Positions 10,837 to 22,679 of a DNA stretch of 64,000 nucleotides are shown piece after piece; position 1 is the stretch's first letter, and each line of letters starts with the position of its first letter. The notes below the pieces were generated by a model. That model saw only the letters and a program-made list of their open reading frames with translations. It did not search any database and was not told where the DNA came from. The stretch spans positions 470,134,008-470,198,007 of the forward strand of contig NC_081405.1 of NCBI RefSeq assembly GCF_030272615.1. The letters run 5' to 3'. This DNA comes from Cryptomeria japonica (taxonomy: Eukaryota; Streptophyta; Pinopsida; Cupressales; Cupressaceae). A program made the position numbers and the translations under genes.

Positions 10837-11971
10837 GCAGCGGCAAGTTTGGCGATGGGTAAAAGATAGAAGAAAAAAAAAGGAATAGATGCCCCAACGT
10901 AAAACGTGGGTGGTGTATTCCCCCTCAAGAATTTTTTCGGATTTTTTTGTAAAAAAAATAACAAAAAATTCTCGAAATGAAGAAGGAAGAATAAGGGGGG
11001 AAGAAATGAACAAAAAAAAAAGATAGAGCAGATGAAGAAAAATAGAAGAGGAAATAGAAGGAGGGAGAGCGTGAAGGGAATGGGCCCAGAAGGGGGTCCA
11101 TATAAGCCACAAAGGGCCCAATCAGGAGTCATTGTTAGACACAAACCTTGGAGCAAATTGGAGCCTAGAAGGAGAGAAAGAGAGATGGATCGCGTTTCCA
11201 CACATGAGCACCGCGTCGAGAGGATCTGACGGTACGAGAGACCCACAGGCTATGGACCACTGGTACATAGGACTATCCTCATTTGTGAATTTTTAGGTTT
11301 AGGGTAGAATTAGGGCTTAGTTTCAGGATAAAACTTGGTGAGGCAGATGCGTTGATCATCGTTTCAGTGCACGCGCCTCTAGGATAGCACGAGCGCTCAT
11401 GAGTGGAAGGGGAAAAGCCAGGGTTTAGGTCCAGGCACTAGTGTTTGATGCATGCAATCGTGCTAATGCACGGGCGCTCACAATGGAGAAGTTTCAGGGT
11501 TAGGTTTAGGCTTAGGAAAAGGTAGCGTGACGCAGGCAATCATGCTATGGGAGGTTAGGGTATGGTCAGGTGGGGGGAAAGTTGTCCTTCATGAGTGGTT
11601 GCGCTAGGTCGCTCCAAGGTCCCTAAGGGGGATCTGTCAGCACGTGCACCTATAGAATGGCGCGAGTGCCACGGGTTTGGCATGAGCGCTGAGTGAATCA
11701 GCGTGTGCACCAAGGAAGGAAAGGTTTAGAAATAGGTTCTAGAATTTTTGAGGTGGGTGAAGGTATGGGTGCACCAGGGGGTAGAATAGGACTCAAGGAT
11801 GTGGAATGATGAATTGGATTGTTGGATGCAGGCTGAGTTGGGGTCATTGGTGTTGAGGGAGAACTGATTAGCTACCATGAGATTATATCGACGGTTGCGA
11901 TCAGATGAGTTGGAGATGTTGTGGGGTTGCATTTTGTGGGTAGGTGGTCAAGGATTCGAGCTCATACTGCG
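10837..11971. other. Gypsy-1 spacer between PPT and the antisense PMD ORF
   Basis: About 1.1 kb without a supported gene. On the plus strand it is purine-rich at first and then includes repeated TAGGGTTTAGG-like and GCGCGAGTGC-like segments (11300-11720). It could be the leader of the plus-strand PMD ORF. Short frames seen on either strand show no domain. Confidence 0.5.
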
Positions 11972-14010
11972 ATGATGATGCCTTTAGTTGAGAGGTGGGA
12001 TAGTAGATATAACACCTTCCACCTACCTACCGGCGAGGTGATAGTGACTCTTCTAGATGTATAGAGGATCTTGAAGATCCCCATTCGCGGCGTCATCCCG
12101 AAGTACCATTTAGATGCAACAAATTTTTACTTGTGGGAGGTTTGTGAGTATGAGGCCCTACCGATGCTGGACAGGAGTAGGATGCATTTGGGTAGGGCGA
12201 TGGGTATCTAAAATATACCTCATGTGGTACTTGTGATTTGTGTAATTTTGAGCAGACGAATTCTACCTAATCTCGGAGGGCATGGGTTTCCGGTTGGATG
12301 GAGCAGGTGCCTTTATTTCATGGTACATGATTGCGCATAGTATGCCTAGGGAGCCGCGATGTTGGATCAGTTATATCATGATATGCATCTGGTGGTGCAC
12401 AAGGTGTATGTCAGCTTATGTGCAAGAGTGACACTTCTCCATATATGGGCTTGGGAGCATATTGCAGTTACTCGACCATTAGGTGTACAGGATAGGCAGG
12501 GCCGACAACCATATATAGACAGGTACAAGGGCCTGCTACATTATACACTGATAGGATCCATATGGTTTTGGTGCTGCATTTTTAATGAGCTTATGTAGTT
12601 TACATGGTGGTCATTTTTAGGTTGTGAGACATGGAGGGGGGATTGGCAGCTACACTAGGCTAGAGTGGAGATGTGGATGTTCGGCAGGTCTATATATCAT
12701 GGAGTATTATGCGCCTTATAGAGTAGCGAGAGATTTTGGCCTAGTCCAGTACATAGTGGGAGACATACCATTGTATCCTCGGATGACATGAGAGGTGAGA
12801 TTTTGGGGCCCGACAGTGAGTCCATTGGAGGGTGGGACCAGTTTTTAGACAGTATCATACTTGGTTTGGGATGAGCGGCTCGGGGTAGGAGAGGATCCAG
12901 GGATGATAGGAGGATACAAGAGCTGGTGGGAGGGACATTTTCTAGTGCACCTACCATTCCTGGGGTTCTGGAGGATGATGAGATGTAGCTAGCAGTAGAT
13001 CAGATAGTCAGCGGAGAGGATGACGAACCGGGTGAGAGGGTTGTGGTTGCAACAAGGCGGGGTGTTGGTGGACGGCAAAGGAGGGTTAGGTGGTATGGAG
13101 GAGAGATCTTGAGGTGGGAGAGGGACAGGCAGGAGCATTACTAGCAGGAGAGGTTGCAAAGGGATGGGTTGGTGGGGGAGAGGAGACTGTACCCATGGAT
13201 ATTATAGAGGCACGGGTAGAGGGTAGGGGAGGAGTGTCACGGGATGAATTTGATAGAGTCCAGCGGGAGAGAGACGCCACCCAAGTGAGGTTTCACTCAC
13301 TCGAGGATGATTTATAGATTGAGAGAGCTGGGAGGCATACCCTAGAGGCAGAGGTGGATCGGTTGTGACAGGAGATAGCAGATTTGACAGAGGGCCTCCA
13401 TACAGCAAGGACAGAGGTAGATGCTCTAAGAGAGGAGAGGGAGGAGTCTGAGCGGATGCTAGAGGAGGCATGAATAGGGATGGCCATTTAGGCTTTAAAT
13501 GATGTTATCCATCAGCAGGATGATGAGTTAGAGGAGTTGTGAGGCCGAGTGCAGAGGTTAGAGGCAGATGTGACACAATTGTGGGGGGAGAGGAATGTGG
13601 CACGTCAGATGTTGGTCCCTGCAGAGCTTGGGTAGATGTATTCCGACATGATACAGCAGACGGATAGGGAAGAGAGGGAAGTTTGGGAGGTAGCCTACTA
13701 TAGGGGGCTATACCATGAAGTAGTACATGTGGTGCAATGAGTAGCCTCGTACACTGAGAGTGTGCGATCCCATAGGACACAGAGTCAATGGCCTACATAA
13801 AGCCAGCAGACAAGTGGATTGATGGGTTTTAGGCCATCTAGAGGAGGGAGAGTAGGAGGATCAGGGGGAGGAGGAGGCTGGAGAGAAAGGAGGGGAGAGC
13901 TAGCTCCATTTTGGCTTATGTATTATATTTTGACCCTTTGGGGTGATCATTGTATTATGACATATATATTCATCTTTTTTGAGCTTATATGTATATATAT
14001 GATTCTCGGT
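11972..14010 (+). pseudogene. Plant mobile domain (PMD)/coiled-coil ORF, antisense in Gypsy-1
   Basis: From the ATG cluster at 11972 the plus strand reads PLVERWDSRYNTFHLPTGEV, then RILKIPIRGV, and after stops VTLLHIWAWEHIAVTRPLG. These resemble the aminotransferase-like plant mobile domain found in some plant genes and transposons. Stops occur near 12060, 12210, 12337 and 12345, and the frame shifts between 12600 and 13090. Downstream (13090-13870) come acidic and R/E-rich coiled-coil segments (DEFDRVQRERDATQVRF, ARTEVDALREEREESE) and a Gly-rich tail. Tat-lineage elements often carry an antisense ORF at this position. It is clearly decayed; the PMD call comes from motif memory, not a search. 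Confidence 0.6.
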
Positions 14011-14039
14011 GGCGGATGATGTGTGTACTTTATTATGAT

Positions 14040-14660
14040 GGACTCTATTTATTATTTTGTGATGTGATGTATGGATGATGATTATGGTTATATTGTGCTG
14101 ACCTATTTGTGATGCAGGGTGGATGCTTATATATGTATGCTTATGATAATTTGTTGACATGTTTATGGATGCAGGATGACTGATCATGTTTTTTATGTGC
14201 ATATATGTTGTATATGAAGATGTATGATGAATATGCAATGCAATAGTAGATGTAGATGCAGATGTAGATGCAAATGATTTATGATAGATGATTAATTAGC
14301 CTAGATGCAATCTATATGAGGAATGGATCATGAATGTAATGCCACTTACACAGATATTGCAATGCAAATCATCAATGCTATGCAAATGATGTGATTTAAA
14401 TGAATGAGTAATATAATGTAATCTAAGAGAATGAATTAATACCATCTAATATGAATGGATAATGCCACTTAAATGACATATGCAATGTAATATAAATGCA
14501 ATCTATGTGGTAAATGGATGTGAAAAATGATAGTCTAAGTGGTGTAATGAAATGAATAGATAATGTAACCTAAATGGATAGATAATGTAATATATATGAA
14601 TAATACCACCTAAGTGGATAAAATGAATGGATAATACAATGATCTTAGATAGAAAATAGA
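14040..14660. repeat. Degenerate ATG/GATAATG-rich minisatellite
   Basis: A run of diverged short units around AATGGATAATG and CCACTTAAATG, with no open frame. It lies in the Gypsy-1 spacer behind the PMD ORF. Confidence 0.6.
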
Positions 14661-15773
14661 AGAATATAGGATAGTGGGTGGGGGAGGAATTGAAGAGTCC
14701 ATCGGATTATTAGATTAGGACTTTATGGAATGATGGTGAGAGTTGTGCACAAAAGATGTGGAGAGCCAACCTAGTTTGATATTGCCCTAGGTAACTCGCA
14801 CCACTGATTACAGGAACCAGGATGCCATGAGAAACCCAAGGCGTGGACTGACTCACAGTCAAATGGGAATTCCTTATACACAGCTATGCAAGTGTTGAGG
14901 AACACTGATACAAAGTTGTGGTTATGTGCAAGGAAACCCTCAAACACACTGATACCTCTTGTACACAAGAAGGTAAGTGTTGATAAACACTAGTACCAAG
15001 TCAGTGGTTCATACAAGAGGAATCCAAAACATGCCATGCTACGAAAATATGCCCCAGTATGAACCTATTGTAAACATACCTGGATATGGAAGATCCGGGC
15101 AGTTGTAGATAGATGTAGTCGTAAGGGCAAAAGATGCAAGTCTAAATGAAAATCCAAGAAATCAAACAAGTCACCTATTCATGACCAATTGACGCCTCTT
15201 GCCAAGAGTAGGATTAGGATGGAGGAGTGAACTACCAGGTGAGGGAAGGATTCATCCCTAGGTCAAAGGATAGGATGGGTGGATTTTGGATTAGGCAAGT
15301 GATCAAATGACCTTGAAGATTAACTTGCGGACTGACCTCAAGACTTGATGAAGCTCACACAGAGGCATAAAAGCTCAGTTTGATGGGACAATCTTTATTC
15401 ATGATTTAGGCGAAGACTCATCATCATACACATGATTTATTCTAGCAGGGGGGTGGAGGAATGTCACGATGGGCGAATTGGATAGTGATGATGATGGATT
15501 ACTAACCTGATAGACAATGGATCTAGATTATTTACCTTGGCGCTTGCATGTAGGTTTTCACCAAGGTACTTGCCCATAGCGCCACAAAGTGGTTTTAACT
15601 GATGGATGAATTTATTTTTCTTCACTTTTTCTCTTTTTTTTGTGTGTGTGTCACAAGGTGCCTGTTTACTAGGTTTTCACCAGAGTGACGATCTTTTTCT
15701 CATTTTTTTTGTATTTTTCATGATTTTTTTATTTTTTTATTTTATTTTTTGACAATTCATGACTTTTGGAGGA
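14661..15773. other. Noncoding Gypsy-1 spacer behind integrase
   Basis: About 1.1 kb with no supported gene. It includes two diverged direct copies of an AAGTGTTGANNAACACT-containing unit (about 14889 and 14969) and two TAGGTTTTCACC copies near 15551 and 15680 around a T-rich tract. This is probably the 3' untranslated part of Gypsy-1. Confidence 0.5.
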
Positions 15774-16850
15774 CTAGGCGTAAAATCTTTTTAGGTGCAT
15801 GATATTCATTGGATCATCTAAAGGATCTCCTTCGGGAGTAGCCAACTGAAAGGCCCCTAATCCATATTTTTTTGTGATTACATATGGTCCAAGCCAATTA
15901 GGCTCAAACTTGCCTTTATTTTCTATTTCTTGAAGGTTTTTTTGATTTTCCATGAGGACAAGATCACTAATTTCAAATTCCTAGGTTCTGGCCTTCTTGT
16001 GGTAACTCATGCATAGGCGATTCTGATATACCCAAAGATGGTTCAAGGCCTTGAGGTGCCTTTCATCTAGCAGTTCTGGCTCTTGTAGTCTGGAAATTCT
16101 GTATTCTTCATTTGGTAGGATATTCTGCAGCGATACCCTTAGAGAGGGGATCTTGATCTCAAGAGGGAGGATGGCTTTAAAGCCAAAGATAAGGGAATAA
16201 GGGGTGGCACCTATGGGTGTGCAGATGAAGGTGCAGTAGGCCCACAAAGCATGGTGGAGTTGGAGGTGCCAATCACGGCCAGCTTCATTGACCATCTTTT
16301 TTAGGATTTTGATTAGGGTTTTGTTAGAAGCCTCAGCTTGATCATTGCCTTGTGGGTGATATGGGGTGGAGAAGCAATGTTGGATGTCAAATTTCTGGCA
16401 AAGTTCTTTAACATCTTGGTTTTTGAATTATCTGTTGTTATCTGTAATGATAACTTTTGGGATCCCATATCGACAGATCAAGTAGTTCAGGATGAATTTG
16501 GATATCTACTTACGAGTGGTGAAGGTAAGAGGGATAGCCTCTACCCACTTGGTGAAATATTCGGTAGTGGTAATAATGAATTTATGCCCATTGGAGGATG
16601 TAGGGTGGATTTTCCCAATGAGATCAAGCCCTGAATGTGAGAAGGGCCATGGTGTAATGAATGGCTACAATTCTTGTGATGGTGCATGGATCTTGTCACC
16701 ACGTTGTTAGCAAGGGATGCATTTCTTCACATAGTTATATACATCTACTTTCATTTTAGGCCAATAATATCCTATTCTCAAGAGCTTTTTAACCAAGGTG
16801 AGCCCACTTGAGTGTGCCCCATAGAGGCCTTCATGCACTTCACGTAGTGC
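15774..16850 (-). pseudogene. Gypsy-1 integrase (broken)
   Basis: The minus strand shows a zinc-binding HHCC start (VHEGLYGAH ... KKCIPC, 16707-16850), the core with SGLDLIG (Asp), VIITDNN (Asp) and NDQAEASNKTLIKIL (Glu), and a C-terminal GPYVITKKYGLGAFQL segment ending at a TAG at 15774-15776. The catalytic triad is readable, but several stops interrupt the core between 16300 and 16700. The best open piece is 15981-16295. It follows the archaeal-type RNase H without a gap, as in Tat polyproteins. Confidence 0.8.
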
Positions 16851-19066
16851 CCATTCAACCTCTTGTTTATCTAAACACCTTAGGATGGAACCATTAAAAT
16901 GCCTTTTGAATAAGGTGTCTCCAAGGATAGTGTAACGAGCACATCGGCAGATGAAGATTTGTTGCTGGGTTTTGGTAAGGTGTGGGGGAATGATGTTATA
17001 TTTTAGGAAAGTGAAGGTCTCTTGATACCAGGGGGTTTCCGGACCAACGATTACACACATCATTTCGGATTCTAGTAGATCATATGCTGGTTTGAATAAT
17101 TGCTTGACCAAGAACTCACACTTCTGACTATGTGTTGGCATCTGAAGGAGGGAGCCAGTGGTGGCCATTGCATCTGCAACTTTATTGTTTGTTTGTGGGA
17201 TTTGATCAAACTTGATTTTTGTGAAATGTTGCTTAAGATCTTCAACCATGCTATGATAGGGAAGAAGTTTGTCATCTTTTGTTTGATATTCATCATTGAC
17301 TTGTTTTATGACAAGTTGGGAATCAACATAGACATGTAATTCCCCTATCTTCCATTGGATAACCAAGTGTAGGCCAGTAATTAGTATCTCATATTCTGTG
17401 ATGTTGTTGGTACATGCAAAGGCTATCTTGTATGACTTTGGGATGCAATATCTTTGAGGTTTGATCAATAGTATTCCTGCCCCCGATCCATTTTGGGTGC
17501 AAGAGCCATCAAAGTACAACTGCCATGTGGAGGATGTGGTGACAGTCATTATGAATTCATCTGGCAGTTCTGTAAGGACCGGATGGTGACCTGGAAGTGG
17601 AGTGTCAACCAGTTGGTCTATGATTACTTGTCCCTTGATTACTTTTTTGTCTACATATTCAATGTCAAGCTCACATAACAACATGACCCATTTAGCGGTT
17701 ATGCTAGTGAGGGCAGCTTTTGATAATAGATATTTAAGAGGGTCAATCTTAGCAATCAGTTTTGTTTTGTTGTTTAGCATGTAGTGTCTGAGTTTCTATG
17801 TACTAAATACCAATGCTAAGCATGTTCTTTCAATGGGGGTATAATTGATTTCATACCCCACTAGTGTTCGACTGATGTAGTATATGGCATGTTCTTTTCC
17901 TTGATCATCTGTTTGTGTTAATAATGTCCCCAATGTCACTATAGTAGCACATATGTACAAAATAAGAGGCTTTCCAAGAGTAGGAGGCATAAGAATTGGA
18001 GGTGATGCTAGATATTCTTTGAGTTTTTCAAAATCCCTTTGACACAAGCAGTCCCATTTGAGTTTTGTGTCTTTGCACAAAAGGTGTGCAAATGGATGGC
18101 ATTTATCTGCAAGTTGCGAGATGAAGTGCCTGATAGATTGGAGTTTCCCCTGGAAGCTGCACAGTTGTCTGAGGGTCTTTGAGGGAGGCATTTCCATGAT
18201 GGCTTTCACCTTTACAAGATCGACCTTGATGCCTCTGCGAGAAATAATGAAACCTAGTAGTTTTCCTGATGTGACACCAAAAACACACTTCTTAGGATTG
18301 AGGGGCAGTTTGTATTTTCCAATCTTTCAAAGATCTGCCTTAAGATAGGGATGTGCTCCTGTCTTGTCTTTGATTTTCCTAGAAGATCATCCACATAGTC
18401 CTCCATGATTTTTTGCAAGAGGTCATGAAAAATTGTTGTCATTGCACGTTGATATGTGGCTCTAGAATTTTTGAGGCCAAAAGGCACGACCCAGTAACAA
18501 AAAGTCCCCACATGGTGTTGTGAACGCAGTTTTGTGTTAATCTTCCTTTGTGATCTTGATCTAATTATATCCAAAAAATCCATCCATAAGCGATAGCATC
18601 TCTTGTCCCGTTGTGAGGTCCACAATCATCTCTATTGGAGCGAGAAATCATCTTTAGGGCAAGCCTTGTTTAGATCTCAGAAATCAGGACAGATGCGGAT
18701 ACCCCCGGCGGGTTTGCTGACATATACAATGTTTGATACCCATTCAAGGTAGTCTATTGGTTTGATGAATTTTGCATCCAACATCTTTTGGAGTTCCACT
18801 TTGACCAGGAGTGCAATATGTGGATGCATCTTGTGCAACTTATATTTTATGGGTTTTGCATCTAGGTGGACAACAAGATTATGAACCACCAAGTCAAGAT
18901 CTAATCTTGGCATGTCAGCATAGGACCATGCAAAGTTGATTTTTGTCTCTATGAGTAAATTGATGAAGTCATGTTTCTCTTGATCTATGAGGGACCTGGC
19001 AATGAGCACGTATTTTGGAATGTCTTCAGTGCCCAAATTGATATTGTTTGTTTTCTCTATTAACAA
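16851..19066 (-). pseudogene. Gypsy-1 RT, RNase H and archaeal-type RNase H (broken)
   Basis: RT begins in the 18677-19066 block (WVSNIVYVSKPAGGIRICPDF region) and continues with WVVPFGLKNSRATYQRAM and the YVDD box at 18386-18397. The connection/RNase H follows in 17796-18209 (IYYISRTLVGYEINYTPIE). A second RNase H lies at about 17151-17525: LYFDGSCTQNGSGAG (Asp), NNITEYE (Glu), YVDSQLVI (Asp) and KVADAMA (Asp), all four acidic residues present. The order RT, RNase H, second RNase H, integrase is the usual one for plant Tat elements and differs from Gypsy-2. Stops separate the blocks. Confidence 0.85.
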
Positions 19067-20211
19067 ATTTGATCTGTCCTATGGAAGATGACCAATGATA
19101 GGGAGGTCAATTCCCTCATCCTCAAGTGCCTTTTCCAAGTTTTCACTTTTGGATACACCCTTTGTTTTTACTTTTTGCTCATCCAAAGGTGCCTCAGAGA
19201 GATTTTCACCTAGGGAATCATGTTTTTTCTTTTTATTATTTTTTTTGTGACTAAGGGTGTGACTTGAAGACCAAAGTATCCCTTTTCATGCAATTGAATC
19301 CCATGTACTCTGTTGCAGTCTACCAAATTTTACATTGTCAGGAGAGTAATGAGAGTGTTATCATCAATGCATATATCTAAAGTGGGCTTGTCTCGTTGGC
19401 CCTAGTGAGTTCGGGATTGACAAGATGTAGCTCATCTAAAATGGGAGGAGTTATGGGAGTGATGGTGTTGATGTGGGTGTCAAATAAGATGTCGTCTTCA
19501 TATTCAGAAGGCATTTCATGGAACTCCTCTTTGTCAGAGTCTTCGATATCCAAAGAAGGACTTGAAGGGGCACCAGTGATGGTGATCTTAGGCACTGGAG
19601 TATACCCCAAGCCCTTGTTATACTTGTAAAAGATAGGATTTATGGGTACTTTTCTTTCTTTCTCCTCTGGTCCCAAGCCGTGTCCTTTGTAACCCATTTT
19701 TTTTACTATAGCTGATGCTTTTGGATACATTTTTCTAGGTTTTTTTTTTGGGTCTTCATATTCTTCTTGGTATAACCATGAAGAGACATTTGTGTCGAGG
19801 TTCTCCTCATCAAGTGGGCCCCATTGCTAAAAGGTGGTATCTTTGCATTGTATAACCGGTTTTTGATCTTTTTTGAGTTATTTTGGTTTTCCAAATGACT
19901 TGGGAGATAAGGGGAGGTTGCCTATTAACAAAACATCCTCCAATTTGTATTCTTCATAGCCATTATCCAGGATCTTGATTTGTGGGTCTGCTTGGGATGA
20001 GGTGGAGGTGAAATTTGATGTGTCAGATGGAGGAGTTGGTGAGGGTCTATTTAGTGGGCAATGATATGGATGCTTCCCCTCTAAGAGCTTGCAATATTGA
20101 AAGGGTTGTGGATCACCTTTGATAGTGATCTCTCTTCCATTGAAGGAGAATTTGATGCATTGATGATAAGTGGAACGTACAACCTGCAAGGAGTGAATCC
20201 ATGGGCAACCC
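19067..20211 (-). pseudogene. Gypsy-1 protease-side region with G-patch-like segment
   Basis: The minus strand from 20211 reads PWIHSLQVVRSTYHQCIKF, the conserved segment near the end of a Tat-type protease, followed by a Pro/Ser-rich region and, at about 19640-19730, KKMGYKGHGLGPEEKE, a G-patch-like motif common between protease and RT in Tat elements. An acidic linker follows. The protease active site and gag are absent because the frame is replaced by Copia-C upstream of 20211. Confidence 0.65.
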
Positions 20212-21320
20212 CTAGTCATCTCGCAACCACTAGATACAAATGTAACTTGTACTCCAGCATCATTAAGTTTACTTATAGAGAGAAGGTTTCTTGCCAGACC
20301 TGGTATATGAAGAACTCCATTGATCCCCTTCACTCTATCATCTGGGAATTGAATTTTAATTTTGCCTCTCCCTCTAGTCTCCAATGTAGAATCACTGGCC
20401 AAATATACCTTTCCACCAACATACGATTGATATTTCGAGAACCACTCCTTGTGGGAGGTCATGTGAAAAGATGCGCCAGAATCTACTAACCATGTGTCAT
20501 CTGAGGTAGGTACTTCCAGGGCTGCTACAAATGCATCTGCATCACTCTGAGAAGATTCAATGTCAGAATACTTCTTCTTCTTCTCCTCCTCCTTGAAATC
20601 CTTTTGGATATGCCCTTTTGGCCCATAGTTCCAACACTTCACTTTTGACTTCTTGCTTAGAGATTTAAATCTCGCTTGAGACTTGGACTTCTTTCCTTTC
20701 CTCTTGTCTTTGTCCTTCGGTCTACCTCGAATAGAGAGTGCATCTTTTGTCATCTCAGAAGACTTATTTCTCATTTCTTCTGACAAAAGAGTATTTACCA
20801 CAGTATCCATCTTGAACTGGGTCGTAGTACTACCGATAGCCATCACTAAGTGTTCCCAAGAGTCAAACAATGAACACAACAACAGCATGCAACTTTCTTC
20901 TTCCTAGATGGACACACCAACAGAAGTTAACTGTGCAAGAACCATGTTGAATGTATTTAAGTGGTCTACCAATGGTGTTCCTGCATCCATCTTCAGAGAG
21001 TACAACTTCTTCCTCGAGAAAAGTTTATTCACCAAGGATTTGCCTTGATAAATATCTCCCAACTTATTCCAAAGAAGGTGTGTAGTCTTCTCCTCATGGA
21101 CGTTTAACATAACAGAATCATAAAGATATATCCTGATTAGACCCCTTACCTTTTGGTCGGCTAAATCCCAATCTTCTTGCTTCATGCTTGTAGATTTTTG
21201 TGTAGACATTGCAATCCAAAGATCTCGGCCGACCAGCAAGTCTTCCATCTTGAGTTTCCACAGTTCAAAACTGGAACCATTAAATTTCTCCATGTTTATG
21301 CGCCCTGAGGTGCTTGCCAT
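20212..21320 (-). pseudogene. Copia-C gag and protease, fused in frame to Gypsy-1
   Basis: Gag starts at the ATG at 21320 (MEKFNGSSFELWKLKMEDLL), with one TAG at about 20905-20907 in an otherwise open frame. The zinc knuckle reads CWNYGPKGHIQKDF: the second and fourth zinc ligands are Tyr and Phe, so it is unlikely to bind zinc. Protease shows TWLVDSGASFHMTSHKEWF and GLARNLLSISKL. The frame crosses at TRG/CPWIHS into Gypsy-1 and stays open to 19878, giving a 336-codon Copia/Gypsy chimera. Confidence 0.8.
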
Positions 21321-21420
21321 CTTAACCTATAAAACAAACAAGTAGACACTCTGCAAGACTCCCACTGAAACAGAATTGACACAAAAAACCAACCCTACCC
21401 AACAAGGATAACAAAATGGG

Positions 21421-21436
21421 CCAAGCTCTGATACCA
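21421..21436 (-). promoter_or_regulatory. Primer-binding site of Copia-C
   Basis: Minus strand TGGTATCAGAGCTTGG, complementary to initiator tRNA-Met, two bases after the LTR end TTTCA. Confidence 0.9.
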
Positions 21437-21438
21437 CT

Positions 21439-22679
21439 TGAAAGGAAAGCAAGTGTGGAAATACGCTTCCCTAATGTCAATTTGCAAGGGAAAATAGACT
21501 AGTGTTGACAATTTACAGAATATGGCATAAGCATGAGCATACACAATTAAAAAACATAGAGATAGAGCACACAGAGTTAACGTGGGAAACCCTTTCAGGA
21601 GAAAAACCCACCACCAACAGAAAATAACTTTATTATCAGTATGTCAAATACAATAAAGTTCACTCTATAGACTTCCTTACACTTTGTTAAACAATCATTC
21701 CAGATGTAACAAACAACACTCAAATCAAACTACAATTCCAGATTGCTCAATAGCTATTTCAAGTCGTAACCCTATATTCGGTTCACATTCGGCTTCAAAT
21801 ACCAAATTGGTCGACTGTTCATCTCAGCAACTGCAGCAATGGCTTGAAGTCTAACCATCTGCATTCATGGAAAACCAATTATCCCACATGCAACAGGGAG
21901 TCAGGTCGGTTCGTATTCATATACACTGACAGTCTCATCCTTAGTGTCTGAGTGTTCGCCTTTTTGGATCTCGGTTTGATCTCACATCCGCAGTTGGTCT
22001 CCACTCCATCAGCCATCGGTATAGCTTTCAACCGGTAGAGCCGATTGCTCGATGATACCCGATCATTGAAGGCGACTCTATCAGGTCATCGGCAAAACAC
22101 ATGAAATGTTACCCTGATCTCCGATAACCAAGAGCGGAACTCATCGGCTCATCGGAACCAACACTGCGATGTTATCTTGATCTGCATTGTTATCCCGATA
22201 ACCTAAAGTGGTCTCATCGGGTCATCGGCTCGCGCCCAAAACTGCTATCCCGATAAGTGAAGCACTCCAAGACAAAATAGAGCGAACTCATCGGGACTTC
22301 GGCGTAACCTTCATCGTGTCAATCGGATTGCCAATATCAATCTGATCATCAAAGGTGACTTCATCGGGTATCGGCTTAACTCCAGACCAGAACCTTCAAT
22401 AGCCGATGACAACCCGGACTGCCTAAGATAGCTCCATCGGTTCATCAGCACAACTCCAATGCAGTCTTCTTGAAAGATGAAGTTATCATGATGACCGTTG
22501 ACTCTGTCCGGTCATCAGAATAACATCAAACCTACTCCTCCAAGCTCAGATGGAAGAAGATACATCGGCAAGAATCATACCGATAGAGCTCATAGATTTG
22601 CTTCACATTGTTCCATCGGCAAGAGTTAACTCCATCAGTATGAACAAATGTCAAGTGAATTAGAGGCATATTTCTAACA
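21439..22679 (-). repeat. 5' LTR of Copia-C
   Basis: 1,241 bp from TGTTAGAAATATGCC (22679) to CCTTTCA (21439), next to the PBS. It contains the GTGGGAAACCC/AAAACCCACC box at 21579-21612. Between about 21995 and 22650 it holds many CATCGG/CCGATAAC units in a diverged minisatellite. Confidence 0.8.

Larger units (their letters stand above)
9481..20211 (-). mobile_element. Gypsy-1: Tat-like Ty3/Gypsy element, 5'-truncated
   Basis: Minus-strand order: protease/G-patch region (20211 downward), RT, RNase H, archaeal-type RNase H, integrase, a long spacer holding an antisense (+) PMD/coiled-coil ORF, PPT and 3' LTR. RNase H followed by a second, archaeal-type RNase H and an antisense ORF before the 3' LTR are both known for the plant Tat lineage. 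Gag and the 5' LTR are missing: at about 20211 the frame switches into Copia-C. All domains carry stops. Confidence 0.8.
20212..22679 (-). mobile_element. Copia-C: 5' LTR, gag and protease start only
   Basis: The minus strand carries an LTR (22679 down to 21439), a PBS, gag from 21320, and protease up to about 20212, where the frame passes directly into Gypsy-1. Integrase, RT, RNase H and the 3' LTR are absent. A deletion or illegitimate recombination between two elements in the same orientation would explain this. Confidence 0.8.

Noticed and set aside
10833-11246. Phe/Leu-rich minus-strand frames that look membrane-like
   Set aside because: Caused by the purine-rich plus strand; no signal, domain or start context.
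13086-13780. Pro/Ser-rich minus-strand frames
   Set aside because: Complement of the coiled-coil region of the PMD pseudogene.
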